Source: Thalassotalea agarivorans | Lineage (GTDB): Bacteria; Pseudomonadota; Gammaproteobacteria; Enterobacterales; Alteromonadaceae | DNA length: 64,000 nt | NCBI RefSeq assembly: GCF_030295955.1 | Contig: NZ_AP027363.1 | Span: forward strand, 3,139,046-3,203,045 | Reading direction: 5' to 3' | The notes under the pieces: model-generated | The model's database searches: none | Told to the model about the DNA's origin: nothing | The model's input: only the letters and a program-made list of their open reading frames with translations | Shown: piece after piece, positions 35,833 through 44,756 of the stretch | Numbering within the stretch: the first letter of the stretch is position 1 | Layout of the letters: each line of letters opens with the position of its first letter | Position numbers and translations under genes: made by a program

Positions 35833-36831
35833 TTAACGCACTTGCGCAGTTTTGTCCCACGACGCCCAACGTTGCAGTTGAAGCATCATGCGGTCGAGTA
35901 AAAATCCAATAAAGCCGATCACAATAACTGCCGTCATAATGCGACTAAGCGATTGTGAGCTACCATTTTGGAATTCGTCCCAAACAAACTTGCCAAGACC
36001 AGGGTTTTGCGCGAGCATTTCCGCAGCAATAAGCACCATCCAAGCAATCCCTAAAGACATTCTCATGCCAGTAAAAATGCTAGGTACCGACGCAGGTAAA
36101 ACGATTTTTCTAACATGCGTTAATGCCGGTAGGCTTAACACACGTGATACGTTAACCCAGTCTTGATTCAACGACGCCACACCTACAGAGGTGTTAATCA
36201 CCATCGGCCATAAACAACATAAGGTGACCGTGATCATCGAGTTGATGAAAGACTTTGAAAACATAGGGTCTTGCGACACATAAACCGCGCTAACAACCAT
36301 AGTGACAAGGGGTAACCAAGCCAGTGGCGAAACTGGTTTAAATATCTGAATAATCGGATTAATTGCTGTGTTTAAACTTTTACTTAAGCCAATCGCTATA
36401 CCTAAAGGAATCGCAATAATGGCAGCTAATAAAAAGCCGCTCATTACCGTTTTTAGACTGGTAATAATCTGATCTAAAAACGTTTCTTTTCCGGTATAAG
36501 CGCGTATTTTTGGCTCATAGTTTGGATCTTTTGCAAGGCGTTTTGCGTTGCGCTCTTCTTGACGCTGATAAAAAGCAGCTTCTTTTTCACGCGCATCTTG
36601 ATGTTCCTGATACAGATTGCCCATTTGCTCGGCAACCGCTTTAGGGCCAGGAAACTTACCTAGCGATGTGTCGATGTTTGACGCTGCTACTGACCAAATC
36701 AATAAGAACACCATGACACCTACAAAAGGTAAAGCAGCCACACGTGTGAACTTGCCAAACCACAGCTGGAACTTATGACTTGCTGGGTCGTTACTATTTT
36801 TTGTGATCAACTTACGTATTAAGGTAGTCAT
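35833..36831 (-). CDS. nrtB: Nitrate ABC transporter permease
   Basis: About 332 residues from the ATG at 36831 (GGAG upstream, favoured over a TTG further up). Inner-membrane permease of the nitrate importer, related to NrtB/SsuC. One N-terminal helix near residue 35 is followed by a long charged insert (about 75-120, for example REKEAAFYQRQEERNAKRL) and then five or more helices, with the EAA-loop-like sequence LPALTHVRKIVLPASVPSIF near residue 245. Such a charged insert between helix 1 and the core is seen in NasE/NrtB proteins of proteobacteria. It lies between nrtA and nrtD. Confidence 0.92.
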   Translation of the reverse strand: MTTLIRKLITKNSNDPASHKFQLWFGKFTRVAALPFVGVMVFLLIWSVAASNIDTSLGKFPGPKAVAEQMGNLYQEHQDAREKEAAFYQRQEERNAKRLAKDPNYEPKIRAYTGKETFLDQIITSLKTVMSGFLLAAIIAIPLGIAIGLSKSLNTAINPIIQIFKPVSPLAWLPLVTMVVSAVYVSQDPMFSKSFINSMITVTLCCLWPMVINTSVGVASLNQDWVNVSRVLSLPALTHVRKIVLPASVPSIFTGMRMSLGIAWMVLIAAEMLAQNPGLGKFVWDEFQNGSSQSLSRIMTAVIVIGFIGFLLDRMMLQLQRWASWDKTAQVR

Positions 36832-36858
36832 GTTGTTCTCCAAAACTAGGTAACCTAG

Positions 36859-38241
36859 TTAAATCTTGTCACCGTGTTTCAAACCAATAGAAAACTTATT
36901 GATGTATTCGTTAGGCTTTTGGCCGTCGTATACAATGCCGTCAATAAAGTGTGTTTGAGGTGATCTAAATCCGTCTTCGCCAGCAAGAGAGGCAAAATCT
37001 GATGCGTCCATAAGCTTTTCATCAACTAATGACTGAGCCGCTTTCATGTAGATGTCAGGACGGTAAACTTGAGCCGCTACGTCTTTGTACCAAGTATCTG
37101 GTTTGTCTTCGCTGATTTGGCCCCAACGACGCATTTGCGTTAAATACCAAATCGCGTCTGAATAATATGGATAAGTAGCGTTGTAACGGAAAAATACGTT
37201 GAAATCAGGTACTGCACGCTTGTCGCCTTTTTCATATTCAAAAGTACCAGTCATGCTGTTTGCGATAACATCGTAGTCGGCACCTACGTATTCTGATTTA
37301 CTTAAAATTTTCACAGCTTCTGGACGGTTAGCATTGTCGTTTTCATCTAACCATTTGGCAGCACGAATAAGTGCACGCGTTAAACGAATCGTGGTGTTTG
37401 GATATTTTTTAGCAAACTCTTCCGTAATGCCGAACACTTTCTCTGGGTTGTCTTTCCAAATTTCGTAATCAGTTACAACCGGAACACCAATACCTTTGAA
37501 TACAGCTTGTTGGTTCCACGGTTCACCTACGCAGTAACCGTAAATTGTGCCGGCTTCAAGCGTTGCAGGCATTTGAGGTGGTGGTGTTACTGACAACAAA
37601 GCCTGAGCGTCAATTTGACCTGAGGTGTCGCCTTTGTGTGGCGCATAAAAACCCGGGTGAATACCACCGGCAGCTAGCCAGTAACGTAGTTCGTAATTGT
37701 GTGTAGAAACCGGGAATACCATACCCATGTTAAACGGCTTACCTTGTTCAATGTAGCTGTCTACAACCGGCTTAAGCGCATCGGCTTTAATTGGGTGAAC
37801 AGGGCGGCCATCATCCATTTTTGGAATGTTGCCCTTCATTTGTTTCCAAATTTCATTTGAAACAGTAATACCGTTACCGTTTAGGTCCATTGAAAATGGT
37901 GTGATGATGTTTGCTTTCGTGCCGTAACCAATGGTTGCTGCGATAGGCTGACCAGCAAGCATGTGCGCACCATCTAAACGGCCATCAATAACGCCGTCGA
38001 GTAGTACTTTCCAGTTTGCTTGTGCTTCAATAGTGACATAAAGCCCTTCGTCTTCGAAGTAACCTTTTTCATATGCAATGGCGATAGGCGCCATATCGGT
38101 TAGTTTAATGAAGCCGAATTTAAGTTCTTCTTTTTCTGGGTAGCCAATTTCTTCTGCTGATGCACTGGTGAAGATCAAGGCGCTAGCAGCTAGTGCAATT
38201 TGGCATAACTGCTTAAATGATTTTGTAGCTAATTTTGACAT
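36859..38241 (-). CDS. nrtA: Nitrate ABC transporter substrate-binding protein
   Basis: About 460 residues from the ATG at 38241 (GGAGA upstream). A signal peptide ([18 protein letters not shown]) sends it to the periplasm. Family motifs of NrtA/CmpA/NasF are clear: [48 protein letters not shown] and [13 protein letters not shown]. It delivers nitrate (or nitrite) to NrtB. It heads the nrtA-nrtB-nrtD-porin-nirB-nirD-nasA run, and its leader contains an intrinsic terminator and a sigma-54-like promoter. It is a paralogue of NasS, the cytosolic sensor encoded just upstream. Confidence 0.94.
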   Translation of the reverse strand: MSKLATKSFKQLCQIALAASALIFTSASAEEIGYPEKEELKFGFIKLTDMAPIAIAYEKGYFEDEGLYVTIEAQANWKVLLDGVIDGRLDGAHMLAGQPIAATIGYGTKANIITPFSMDLNGNGITVSNEIWKQMKGNIPKMDDGRPVHPIKADALKPVVDSYIEQGKPFNMGMVFPVSTHNYELRYWLAAGGIHPGFYAPHKGDTSGQIDAQALLSVTPPPQMPATLEAGTIYGYCVGEPWNQQAVFKGIGVPVVTDYEIWKDNPEKVFGITEEFAKKYPNTTIRLTRALIRAAKWLDENDNANRPEAVKILSKSEYVGADYDVIANSMTGTFEYEKGDKRAVPDFNVFFRYNATYPYYSDAIWYLTQMRRWGQISEDKPDTWYKDVAAQVYRPDIYMKAAQSLVDEKLMDASDFASLAGEDGFRSPQTHFIDGIVYDGQKPNEYINKFSIGLKHGDKI

Positions 38242-38257
38242 TTCTATTTCTCCAAAT

Positions 38258-38303
38258 AAAAAAGCCCAAACACGCACTGACAGGTATCAGTCGTCTTTGA
38301 GCC
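38258..38303 (-). terminator. Leader terminator (attenuator) of the nrtA operon
   Basis: On the minus strand, a long stem (GGCTCAAAGACGACTGA pairing imperfectly with TGTCAGTGCGTGTTTGGGCT) is followed by six Ts, ending only about 17 nt before the nrtA ATG. A terminator at this position would block the whole operon, unless it is overridden by the ANTAR antiterminator NasT encoded next door, as known for nasF of Klebsiella. Upstream lies a CAACCC / GGGTTG stem enclosing two small hairpins that each show AAAGATA. Confidence 0.85.
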
Positions 38304-38440
38304 ACTATGCTATACAACCCGAATATCTTTCGAAGGCTATCTTTGCCATGATTTGGGTTGGCTAATTGTCACTACGTCATTGCAGTTTAGGGTGTAATGC
38401 ATTAACGCTATTGCTAGTACATTACGATTGCTTTAACTAA

Positions 38441-38568
38441 TACATAAATAGTGCCAACTTTTAAAAACCCTTATAAAACATTGATTTATTAATTTTGATG
38501 CACTATTTTTTGGTTTAATTTGATTGGTTTTGATGCATACCTGTGCGGTATTTAACTACTTTGGTGCA
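38441..38568 (-). promoter_or_regulatory. Sigma-54-like promoter and NtrC-like sites upstream of nrtA
   Basis: Minus strand: TTGGCACTATTTATGTA at 38441-38457 matches the sigma-54 -24/-12 spacing (GG-N10-G), with T in place of the -12 C. Upstream, TGCACCAAA (38568 downward), TGCATCAAAA (38538 downward) and TGCATCAAAA (38502 downward) resemble NtrC half-sites. Transcription would begin near 38430, leaving a leader of about 190 nt that contains the terminator. Confidence 0.5.
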
Positions 38569-39589
38569 ATGCTTTTAGGTAAAGTGCATCACTATAAACC
38601 TGCGCTAAAACATCACTACTCTGGTCAATATCAACTTGTTGATATTGCTTCATCATTGCCAATAATTGTTGAAACTCTTTTACATCTGCTTGGTTACCTT
38701 GGTCAAATTGGCAAAACGCTTGCACTTGCCTTGGCGATTTGTCGAGACCACTTAAACAGCTATCAAGCAATGGCGGGGCGATCACATCAAGCGACAAATC
38801 AAGATACTTCGCCTTTGTTAAAAACCGCGCGGCTTCAAGTTTATTTTGAGGGCTTGCCAGCCACAGACACGCTTTATACAAAGCGCGAATTAATGCTGTA
38901 ACTACATCGGCATTGCCTTTGGCAAAATCAGCTGTCACCGCAATCACTTTCTCCAATGCCCCCGGCCAATTATCTGCGCTAGTTAACACAGTTACACCGA
39001 CTTTTTCGCGAATCGCTTTCGTATTCCAAGGACTACCAACGCAAAAGCCGTCGATATCCCCAGAATACAATGCCGCGACCATGCTTGATGGTGGTAAGAA
39101 AATGATGTCGATATCGTCGAGCGTAATACCGCCTTGCGTTAACCACTGCCTTAACTGGTAATGATGACAACTAAACGGATGCACGGTTGCAAATCGCAGC
39201 TTAGTACCAGCATTTTTTCTTGCTGTGGCTATGTCGCTAATTCGTGTTGCAGGTAAAGGTAAGTCACCATCATTGTTCAGCGGTATTTGTTTGGCTAATT
39301 GTTTCGACAGAGTAATGCCATTACCACCTCTGCTCAGTACCATAGGGGCAAGCATATTCACCTTGATACCATCAACACCTAAGGTCGACGCTAAAGGCAT
39401 TGGCGCTAACATGTGGGCACCGTCGAGCAAGCCAGCGGCGAGTTTATCGCGCAATGTCGCCCAAGAATTTTGTTTGCTTAATGTGACATTAAGCCCTTCT
39501 TTCTTGAAGAAACCTAATTCATGTGCGACCACTAGCGGCGCAGCATCGTTAAGTGGCATAAAGCCAAGCGTAAGATCGCGTAGAGTCAT
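38552..39589 (-). CDS. nasS: Nitrate sensor NasS (cytosolic NrtA paralogue)
   Basis: About 345 residues from the ATG at 39589, beginning MTLRDLTLGFMPLNDAAPLV. It belongs to the NrtA/CmpA fold (DGAHMLAPMPLASTLGV, NGITLSK, IDGFCVGSPWNTKA), but is shorter than NrtA and has no signal peptide, which marks the cytosolic sensor NasS. In known systems NasS holds the antiterminator NasT inactive and releases it when nitrate or nitrite binds. It lies 10 bp downstream of nasT on the same strand. The ribosome site is weak and distant, so coupling to nasT translation is likely. Confidence 0.92.
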   Translation of the reverse strand: MTLRDLTLGFMPLNDAAPLVVAHELGFFKKEGLNVTLSKQNSWATLRDKLAAGLLDGAHMLAPMPLASTLGVDGIKVNMLAPMVLSRGGNGITLSKQLAKQIPLNNDGDLPLPATRISDIATARKNAGTKLRFATVHPFSCHHYQLRQWLTQGGITLDDIDIIFLPPSSMVAALYSGDIDGFCVGSPWNTKAIREKVGVTVLTSADNWPGALEKVIAVTADFAKGNADVVTALIRALYKACLWLASPQNKLEAARFLTKAKYLDLSLDVIAPPLLDSCLSGLDKSPRQVQAFCQFDQGNQADVKEFQQLLAMMKQYQQVDIDQSSDVLAQVYSDALYLKALHQSS

Positions 39590-39599
39590 AATAGGCGTG

Positions 39600-40211
39600 T
39601 TAATCTCCGAGCACTGATACAAAGGATAGGATATTTTTTGCCACAGCTTCCATCGTTTGGCTATTGTCCATCGCCGTTTTTCGAATAAAGTGATAGGCGT
39701 CTTGTTCGCTATACCCTTTATTTTCCATTAGCCATGCTTTTGCTTTTTGAATGGTTTTTTGGCTAGAGAGCTTTTGCTTTGTTTCAACTAATTGCTGTTT
39801 AAGCGACTGATACTCGCTGAAACGGGCAATAGCGGTTTCTAAAATAGACTGTACCCGAGTCAGGTCTGTACCACCGGCAACATAGGCGCTAACACCCGCT
39901 TTGATCATTTTATTGATAGTATTGGTGTTGTCATCATCTGAGAACATCACCACGGGTTTGGGAGCATTAGCCGACAAATGGTTAAGACTATCCAACGTAT
40001 CGCGATCGGGTGATTCAACATCAATGATCACAATATCTGGCTCACATGATTCCACAGCCTTTAATAATGAATGGCCTGAGTTTGAAAGCCAGTCGACTTG
40101 ATATTTGTCGCTATCAAGCCCCTGCATAAAAGCTTTTGCCTTTAGCTCATCCGCTTCTATCAGCAATACTTTTAGTTTTTTCGAAAGAGATAATGTCCGC
40201 TTAGAATTCAT
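39600..40211 (-). CDS. nasT: ANTAR-domain antiterminator NasT
   Basis: 203 residues. An N-terminal receiver-like domain (VLLIEADELKAKAFMQG... IVIIDVESPDRDTL) lacks part of the usual phosphorylation site pattern, and a C-terminal ANTAR domain follows a coiled-coil linker (LKQQLVETKQKLSSQKTIQK). The ANTAR core AKAWLMENKGYSEQDAYHFI binds hairpin RNA and prevents termination. NasT with NasS is a known nitrate-responsive pair, and the nrtA leader just downstream carries the terminator it would act on. It has its own sigma-54-like promoter about 65 bp upstream. Confidence 0.93.
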   Translation of the reverse strand: MNSKRTLSLSKKLKVLLIEADELKAKAFMQGLDSDKYQVDWLSNSGHSLLKAVESCEPDIVIIDVESPDRDTLDSLNHLSANAPKPVVMFSDDDNTNTINKMIKAGVSAYVAGGTDLTRVQSILETAIARFSEYQSLKQQLVETKQKLSSQKTIQKAKAWLMENKGYSEQDAYHFIRKTAMDNSQTMEAVAKNILSFVSVLGD

Positions 40212-40275
40212 ACCTTAGTGGCGTACGTCGACGCTTATACTCAATTATCGGCACTATTGCCAAATGTCTGATAGT

Positions 40276-40392
40276 TACAAGTCTTGTGCCAACTAATTTT
40301 AACCAATAAAAACAATGACTTGTGATTTTTAGGCATTTGTCTATTTTTGCTCGTGATGCAATATGATGCAGGTCTTGCGCCAAAATGATCAG
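40276..40392 (-). promoter_or_regulatory. Sigma-54-like promoter and NtrC-like site upstream of nasT
   Basis: Minus strand: TTGGCACAAGACTTGTA at 40276-40292 has the -24 TTGGCAC and the GG-N10-G spacing, again with T in place of the -12 C. On the plus strand, TGCGCCAAAATGATCAG at 40376-40392 agrees with the NtrC consensus (TGCACC-N4-TGGTGCA type) at most positions, about 110-130 bp from the predicted start. Both elements match the arrangement found before nrtA. Confidence 0.5.
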
Positions 40393-40413
40393 AAATAAAG
40401 GTGGCAGCACTCA

Positions 40414-40464
40414 CCGTCATCCCGCACTAGTTTCCGTCATCCCGTACCTTGATGCGGGATCTCC
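40414..40464. repeat. REP-like palindromic repeat (GTCATCCC type)
   Basis: Two copies of CCGTCATCCCG (40414 and 40434) followed by CGGGATCTCC; ATCCCG...CGGGAT can form a stem. An inverted relative is at 42260-42285, and the CGTCATTCCGTG motifs near 56171-56232 and 25976-25987 belong to the same general type. The rest of the 496-bp gap 40212-40707 holds only the nasT control region. Confidence 0.7.
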
Positions 40465-40707
40465 TTACGCTGAGCTTTGGTGCATGGACGCTGCGCTGTT
40501 GGAGCATGGGACAAGTAAGTTTTCGCATACGCTGGTGGGAACAAGGAACGTGGAAGCCATTTCAACACACAGCTCATAGCTAGAAGCACGTAGCCCGTAA
40601 AACATTTAAGCGCAAAAACACGTCTTTTTACCCTAAAACACTGACAGTCTGCTTAATATTGCATAAGCTCTAGACAAGCTAAATTGCAATACAGAATAAG
40701 GTTAAGT

Positions 40708-42207
40708 ATGAAAAAGTTATTAGCACTCTGTTTATTATTGCCCTGTTTCTTGGCTGCACAAGAACATGCAAGGCAAATAGACATCGACCAAAAAGTTGTT
40801 ACTAAACACAGCACCAAAATTAACGGTAATACCGTCCGTTATACCGCAACAACAGGCACTCAGCCGGTATGGGATGACGAAGGTAATCCAACAGCAACAC
40901 TTTTTTATACTTACTACCAAAGAACTGGCGTCAGTGATACCGAAACTCGCCCATTAGTCATTTCATTTAACGGTGGTCCTGGTTCTGCATCAGTGTGGAT
41001 GCATGTTGCTTATACTGGTCCACGTGTATTGAACGTTGACGATGAAGGCTACCCATTGCAGCCTTATGGCGTAAAAACAAATCCACATTCGATTCTAGAC
41101 GTTGCCGACATTGTGTTTGTTAACCCTGTCAACACGGGATACTCGCGCGTATTGCCCGGTAAAGACGGTAAAATGCCATCACGTGAAAAACAAAAACAAA
41201 TGTTTTTTGGTGTTAACGCAGACGTGAAGTATTTGGCTGATTGGGTCAACACCTTTGTTACTCGTAATGAACGTTGGCGCTCACCAAAATACCTAATTGG
41301 TGAAAGCTATGGTACAACGCGCGTTTCTGGCTTGGCGCTTGAACTACAAAATCGTCAATGGATGTATTTAAATGGCGCTATCTTAGTGTCACCTACTGAT
41401 ATTGGCATTGAGCGCGACGGCCCTGTAAAAGCGGCTAATCGCCTTCCATACTATGCAGCAGCGGCATGGCACCATGGTGTATTAGCTGACGATTTACAAA
41501 GTAAAGATCTCTATGAAGTATTGCCAGAGGTAGAAGCATTCACCATTAACGAATACATTCCTGCTTTAGCAAAAGGTGGTTTTATTAGTGCAGACGAAAA
41601 AGCCGCAATTGCTAAGAAAGTCGCGAAATATTCTGGTCTTTCAGAGCAAGTCGTATTGCAAGCTAACCTTGATATCCCGACGTCGTTTTATTGGAAAGAA
41701 TTGCTTCGCGACAAAAACCTCACGATTGGACGTTTAGACTCACGTTACTTAGGCATAGACAAGCAAGCCATTGGTGAGCGCCCAGACTACTATGCTGAAC
41801 TGACTTCTTGGTTACACAGCTTTACACCAGCAATAAACCACTACCTAAGAAACGAACTCAATTACAAAACCGATGTGAAATACAATATGTTTGGTAATGT
41901 TCACCCTTGGGATCGCACCAACAACAACACGGGCGAAAACTTGCGTTTAGCGATGGCACAAAACCCATACTTAAATGTGATGGTACAGGCGGGCTACTAC
42001 GACGGCGCAACGAATTACTTTGATGCCAAATATACAATGTGGCAGTTAGACCCAAGCGGTTTAATGAAAGAGCGCCTTTCGTTTAAAGGCTATCGTTCTG
42101 GCCACATGATGTATTTACGTGCTGAAGATTTGAAGCAATCGAATGACGATTTACGTGAGTTCATCAAAGCCAGCATGGTAGATGAAAAGACACCAGCGAA
42201 ATATTAA
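40708..42207 (+). CDS. Secreted S10 serine carboxypeptidase
   Basis: About 499 residues from the ATG at 40708 (AAGG upstream). A signal peptide (LLALCLLLPCFLAAQ) exports it. Peptidase family S10 features are NGGPGSASVWM (oxyanion loop), GESYGTTR (nucleophile Ser), QAGYYDGATNYFDAKY (Asp region) and YRSGHMMYL (His). The family removes C-terminal residues at acidic pH, and bacterial members are usually exported for peptide scavenging. A single gene flanked on both sides by REP-like repeats in opposite orientation. Confidence 0.92.
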   Translation: MKKLLALCLLLPCFLAAQEHARQIDIDQKVVTKHSTKINGNTVRYTATTGTQPVWDDEGNPTATLFYTYYQRTGVSDTETRPLVISFNGGPGSASVWMHVAYTGPRVLNVDDEGYPLQPYGVKTNPHSILDVADIVFVNPVNTGYSRVLPGKDGKMPSREKQKQMFFGVNADVKYLADWVNTFVTRNERWRSPKYLIGESYGTTRVSGLALELQNRQWMYLNGAILVSPTDIGIERDGPVKAANRLPYYAAAAWHHGVLADDLQSKDLYEVLPEVEAFTINEYIPALAKGGFISADEKAAIAKKVAKYSGLSEQVVLQANLDIPTSFYWKELLRDKNLTIGRLDSRYLGIDKQAIGERPDYYAELTSWLHSFTPAINHYLRNELNYKTDVKYNMFGNVHPWDRTNNNTGENLRLAMAQNPYLNVMVQAGYYDGATNYFDAKYTMWQLDPSGLMKERLSFKGYRSGHMMYLRAEDLKQSNDDLREFIKASMVDEKTPAKY

Positions 42208-42259
42208 ACTTCCGCAAAAAACATGGTGCAAGGAGCATGTTAATAGGTGCGTGATGTTA

Positions 42260-42285
42260 GATCCCGTGTCAAGCAAGGGATGACG
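42260..42285. repeat. REP-like palindromic repeat, inverted relative of the 40414 element
   Basis: GATCCCGTGTCAAGCAAGGGATGACG, the reverse-sense partner of the CGTCATCCC elements at 40414-40464. It lies in the 243-bp gap after the S10 peptidase gene, which otherwise holds nothing I can identify. Confidence 0.65.
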
Positions 42286-42450
42286 AGGGAATCTAACGGG
42301 AAGACGAAGGGTTAACGTGTGATGGCGTTGAAGAAACAATGTCCTGTAAACTGCCAAATGAAAGCGAAACCGTTATAACTTGCTCCATGCACCTTGCACC
42401 TTTGCTGGCGTTTTGGGTCCTTGCACAAAACGCCAGCAAAACAGCCTACT

Positions 42451-43335
42451 TTAGCGCAACGCACTTAAAGCAATTTGGTATAAATTACCTCGGCCATTTT
42501 CGATTCTTGTGAAAAATAAGTACTTACCATCAGGGCTAACAATAGGGGTAAATTCATGATCAGGTGTATTAACCTTTTCACCCAAGGATTTAGCCACTGT
42601 CCATTTGCCATCGACTAAGTACGACACATATAAGTCGCCTTTACCTAAACTATCGCTGCGGCGCATGCTAAAAATAATGGTCTTTCCATCGGCTAGCATC
42701 ACAGAATCACCTATTTGACCGCCTTCTCCTAACATCTCTGCCGGCAATGGCTTTGGCGTTTCAAAGCCAGAATCTGTTGCTTTTGCTACGTAGAATAAAC
42801 GTTGGTCATTTCGAAAAGACGGAAAGTACAAATCACCATTTGCTGTTAATGATGGATACAAATCGTTAGCATCTGAGCTTAACTGCGGCAAATATTCTGG
42901 CGCTTGCCACTGACCGTTCACTTGTTTCGAACGCCACATATTTACGCTGCTAGCTTTTTCATTGCTACCGTCAATAGGTCGATTGGAAACAAAATAAATG
43001 TACTGTTCGTCGGGACTGTAATAAGGATCTGCCTCGAGATAGCCACCTGAAAAGAATAATTTTTTAGCGGGCTGCCAAGCGCCCTGCTTAAATTCAGATT
43101 GCATCATGGTACAACGAGTAAAGTCGTCCGCACAGCGAGCGAAAAGGACATTGTCGCCAGCTTTGTTAAACACGGTGTTAATTTCAAAATGCGCTTTCGT
43201 AGAAATAATACCTGGTGCAAATTCAACGGCTTTGGTTAGCGCGGCTTCAGACGCGTAAGCAGGGTTATCGGCATGTACTGTTGCACTGGAAAAACCGACA
43301 AGAGCAAATAACGTTACTAGAGATTTAGATGGCAT
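42451..43335 (-). CDS. Secreted PD40/TolB-like beta-propeller protein
   Basis: About 294 residues from the ATG at 43335 (AAGG upstream). A signal peptide (LVTLFALVGFSSATVHA) is followed by repeated WD40-like PD40 blades: YLEADPYYSPDEQYIYFVSN near residue 120, SSDANDLYPSLTANGDLYF near 165, and HEFTPIVSPDGKYLFFTR near the end. These (DxxPxxSPDGxxxxF) blades are as in TolB, but there is no TolB N-terminal domain. Function unknown; probably a ligand- or protein-binding periplasmic protein. Stands alone, upstream of yrfG on the same strand by over 100 bp. Confidence 0.85.
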   Translation of the reverse strand: MPSKSLVTLFALVGFSSATVHADNPAYASEAALTKAVEFAPGIISTKAHFEINTVFNKAGDNVLFARCADDFTRCTMMQSEFKQGAWQPAKKLFFSGGYLEADPYYSPDEQYIYFVSNRPIDGSNEKASSVNMWRSKQVNGQWQAPEYLPQLSSDANDLYPSLTANGDLYFPSFRNDQRLFYVAKATDSGFETPKPLPAEMLGEGGQIGDSVMLADGKTIIFSMRRSDSLGKGDLYVSYLVDGKWTVAKSLGEKVNTPDHEFTPIVSPDGKYLFFTRIENGRGNLYQIALSALR

Positions 43336-43468
43336 GAAAAGACGCCTTGACAAGCTATAAATGTATGGACTTTATTATAAGCGCTGACGCATGCAATCGG
43401 TAGTCAATGGGCGCTGATTTGCGCCTAAATACATTCACAGTGAGATAATAAAAAGACTACTAAAGGGG

Positions 43469-44128
43469 CTAAACAATATCGCCAACAATGGTGCGATAAT
43501 CAGTAATCGACAGATAATCACCCATGTCATTCACCCCTTGTTTACTGTCCGGGTTAGCGACAGCAAGAATATGACCAATACCATATTGCTTCGCAGAATT
43601 GAGCACTGGGATATTATCGTCAACAAACAAGGTTGTCGCTTTATCAAAGCCATGCTTATGTTGCAGTTTGTGCCACAGTTCTTGAGATTCTTTTGTTACG
43701 CCGAATTCATGCGTAGAGTACAAGGTATCGAAATACTGATCTAACTGAGTGCGCTCTATTTTAAGTGATAAGGCATCAGGGTGCGCATTGGTTACTAGTA
43801 CAACGTCCTTGCCCGCTTGTCGTAGCGCAACTAAAAAGTCATGAGCGTCTTCACGCAATTGAATAAGATGCTCTACTTCTCGCTTCAACTCGCGAATAGG
43901 CATCTTAGTTTTTTCTGCCCAGTAGTCCAAGCAATACCAAGAGATTGTACCGACCACAGATTCATAGTCACTGATTAATGCTTCGCGTGCTTGTGCAATG
44001 GGTACATCGTAATGTTCACTGTACCTAAGGGGCAAATGCTCCATCCAAAAGAAGGTGTCGAAATGCAGGTCAAGGATAGTCCCGTCCATATCTAGCAAGA
44101 CAGTTTCAATTTTTGACCAATCAAACAT
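43469..44128 (-). CDS. yrfG: GMP/IMP nucleotidase YrfG (HAD family)
   Basis: 219 residues. HAD-superfamily purine 5'-nucleotidase. Motif I is LLDMDGTILDLHFD, motif II VLVTNAHPD (Thr-Asn), and motif IV LFVDDNIPVL; the HAD cap is of the C1 type with the conserved WMEHLPLRYSEH start. In E. coli YrfG removes phosphate from GMP and IMP and lies next to nudE. Here it is divergent from nudE, the same conserved neighbourhood. Confidence 0.92.
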   Translation of the reverse strand: MFDWSKIETVLLDMDGTILDLHFDTFFWMEHLPLRYSEHYDVPIAQAREALISDYESVVGTISWYCLDYWAEKTKMPIRELKREVEHLIQLREDAHDFLVALRQAGKDVVLVTNAHPDALSLKIERTQLDQYFDTLYSTHEFGVTKESQELWHKLQHKHGFDKATTLFVDDNIPVLNSAKQYGIGHILAVANPDSKQGVNDMGDYLSITDYRTIVGDIV

Positions 44129-44198
44129 AGATTTATCCCTTAATTTCGATTTATCATAGCATCATACCAAGTTGACGAATGATTTGCCCACCACAAAC

Positions 44199-44756
44199 AT
44201 GACAAAAGACAAAGCATTGCCCAAAATTAATGGAAGAAAGGAAGTTGCTCGCAGTCGCATATTTGCCATTGAGTCCGTCGACCTCACTTTTTCGAATGGC
44301 GAAACACGTGTCTATGAACGCATGATGGGCAAAAGCAAGGGCGCAGTGATGGTTATACCTATGCTAGACGACGAAACTATGTTGCTCGTTAGAGAATACT
44401 GTGGTGGTACGCATAGCTATGAATTAGGTTTTCCTAAAGGGCTCGTCGATGAAGGCGAACAAGCTGTTGAAGCCGCCAACAGGGAACTAAAAGAAGAAAT
44501 TCACTATGGCGCGCGATCCATTGAAAAATTACATTCTTTGTCGATGGCACCAGCGTTTTTTGACGCCCATATGGATATCTTTGTCGCCAATAATTTGTAT
44601 CCCGAAAGCTTACCCGGTGACGAACCTGAACCGCTTGAAATAGTGCCATGGAAAGTCAGCGATTATCACAGCCTATTAGCCCAGCCTGATTTTAAAGAAG
44701 CACGTTCTATCGCTGCGTTAATGCTGTTTGTTGACAGCCAAAAGGAGTCAACATGA
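44199..44756 (+). CDS. nudE: ADP-compound hydrolase NudE
   Basis: 185 residues from the ATG at 44199; a TTG further up is less likely since the shorter form matches the E. coli length. Nudix hydrolase that cleaves ADP-ribose, NADH and diadenosine polyphosphates. The Nudix box is GLVDEGEQAVEAANRELKEE, followed by IHYGA: the usual Gly of the REUXEEXGU motif is a His. The rest (ELGFPKGL, LSMAPAFFDAHMDIFVANNL, GDEPEPL) is standard NudE. Its stop overlaps the start of cysQ by 4 bp (ATGA). Confidence 0.92.
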   Translation: MTKDKALPKINGRKEVARSRIFAIESVDLTFSNGETRVYERMMGKSKGAVMVIPMLDDETMLLVREYCGGTHSYELGFPKGLVDEGEQAVEAANRELKEEIHYGARSIEKLHSLSMAPAFFDAHMDIFVANNLYPESLPGDEPEPLEIVPWKVSDYHSLLAQPDFKEARSIAALMLFVDSQKEST

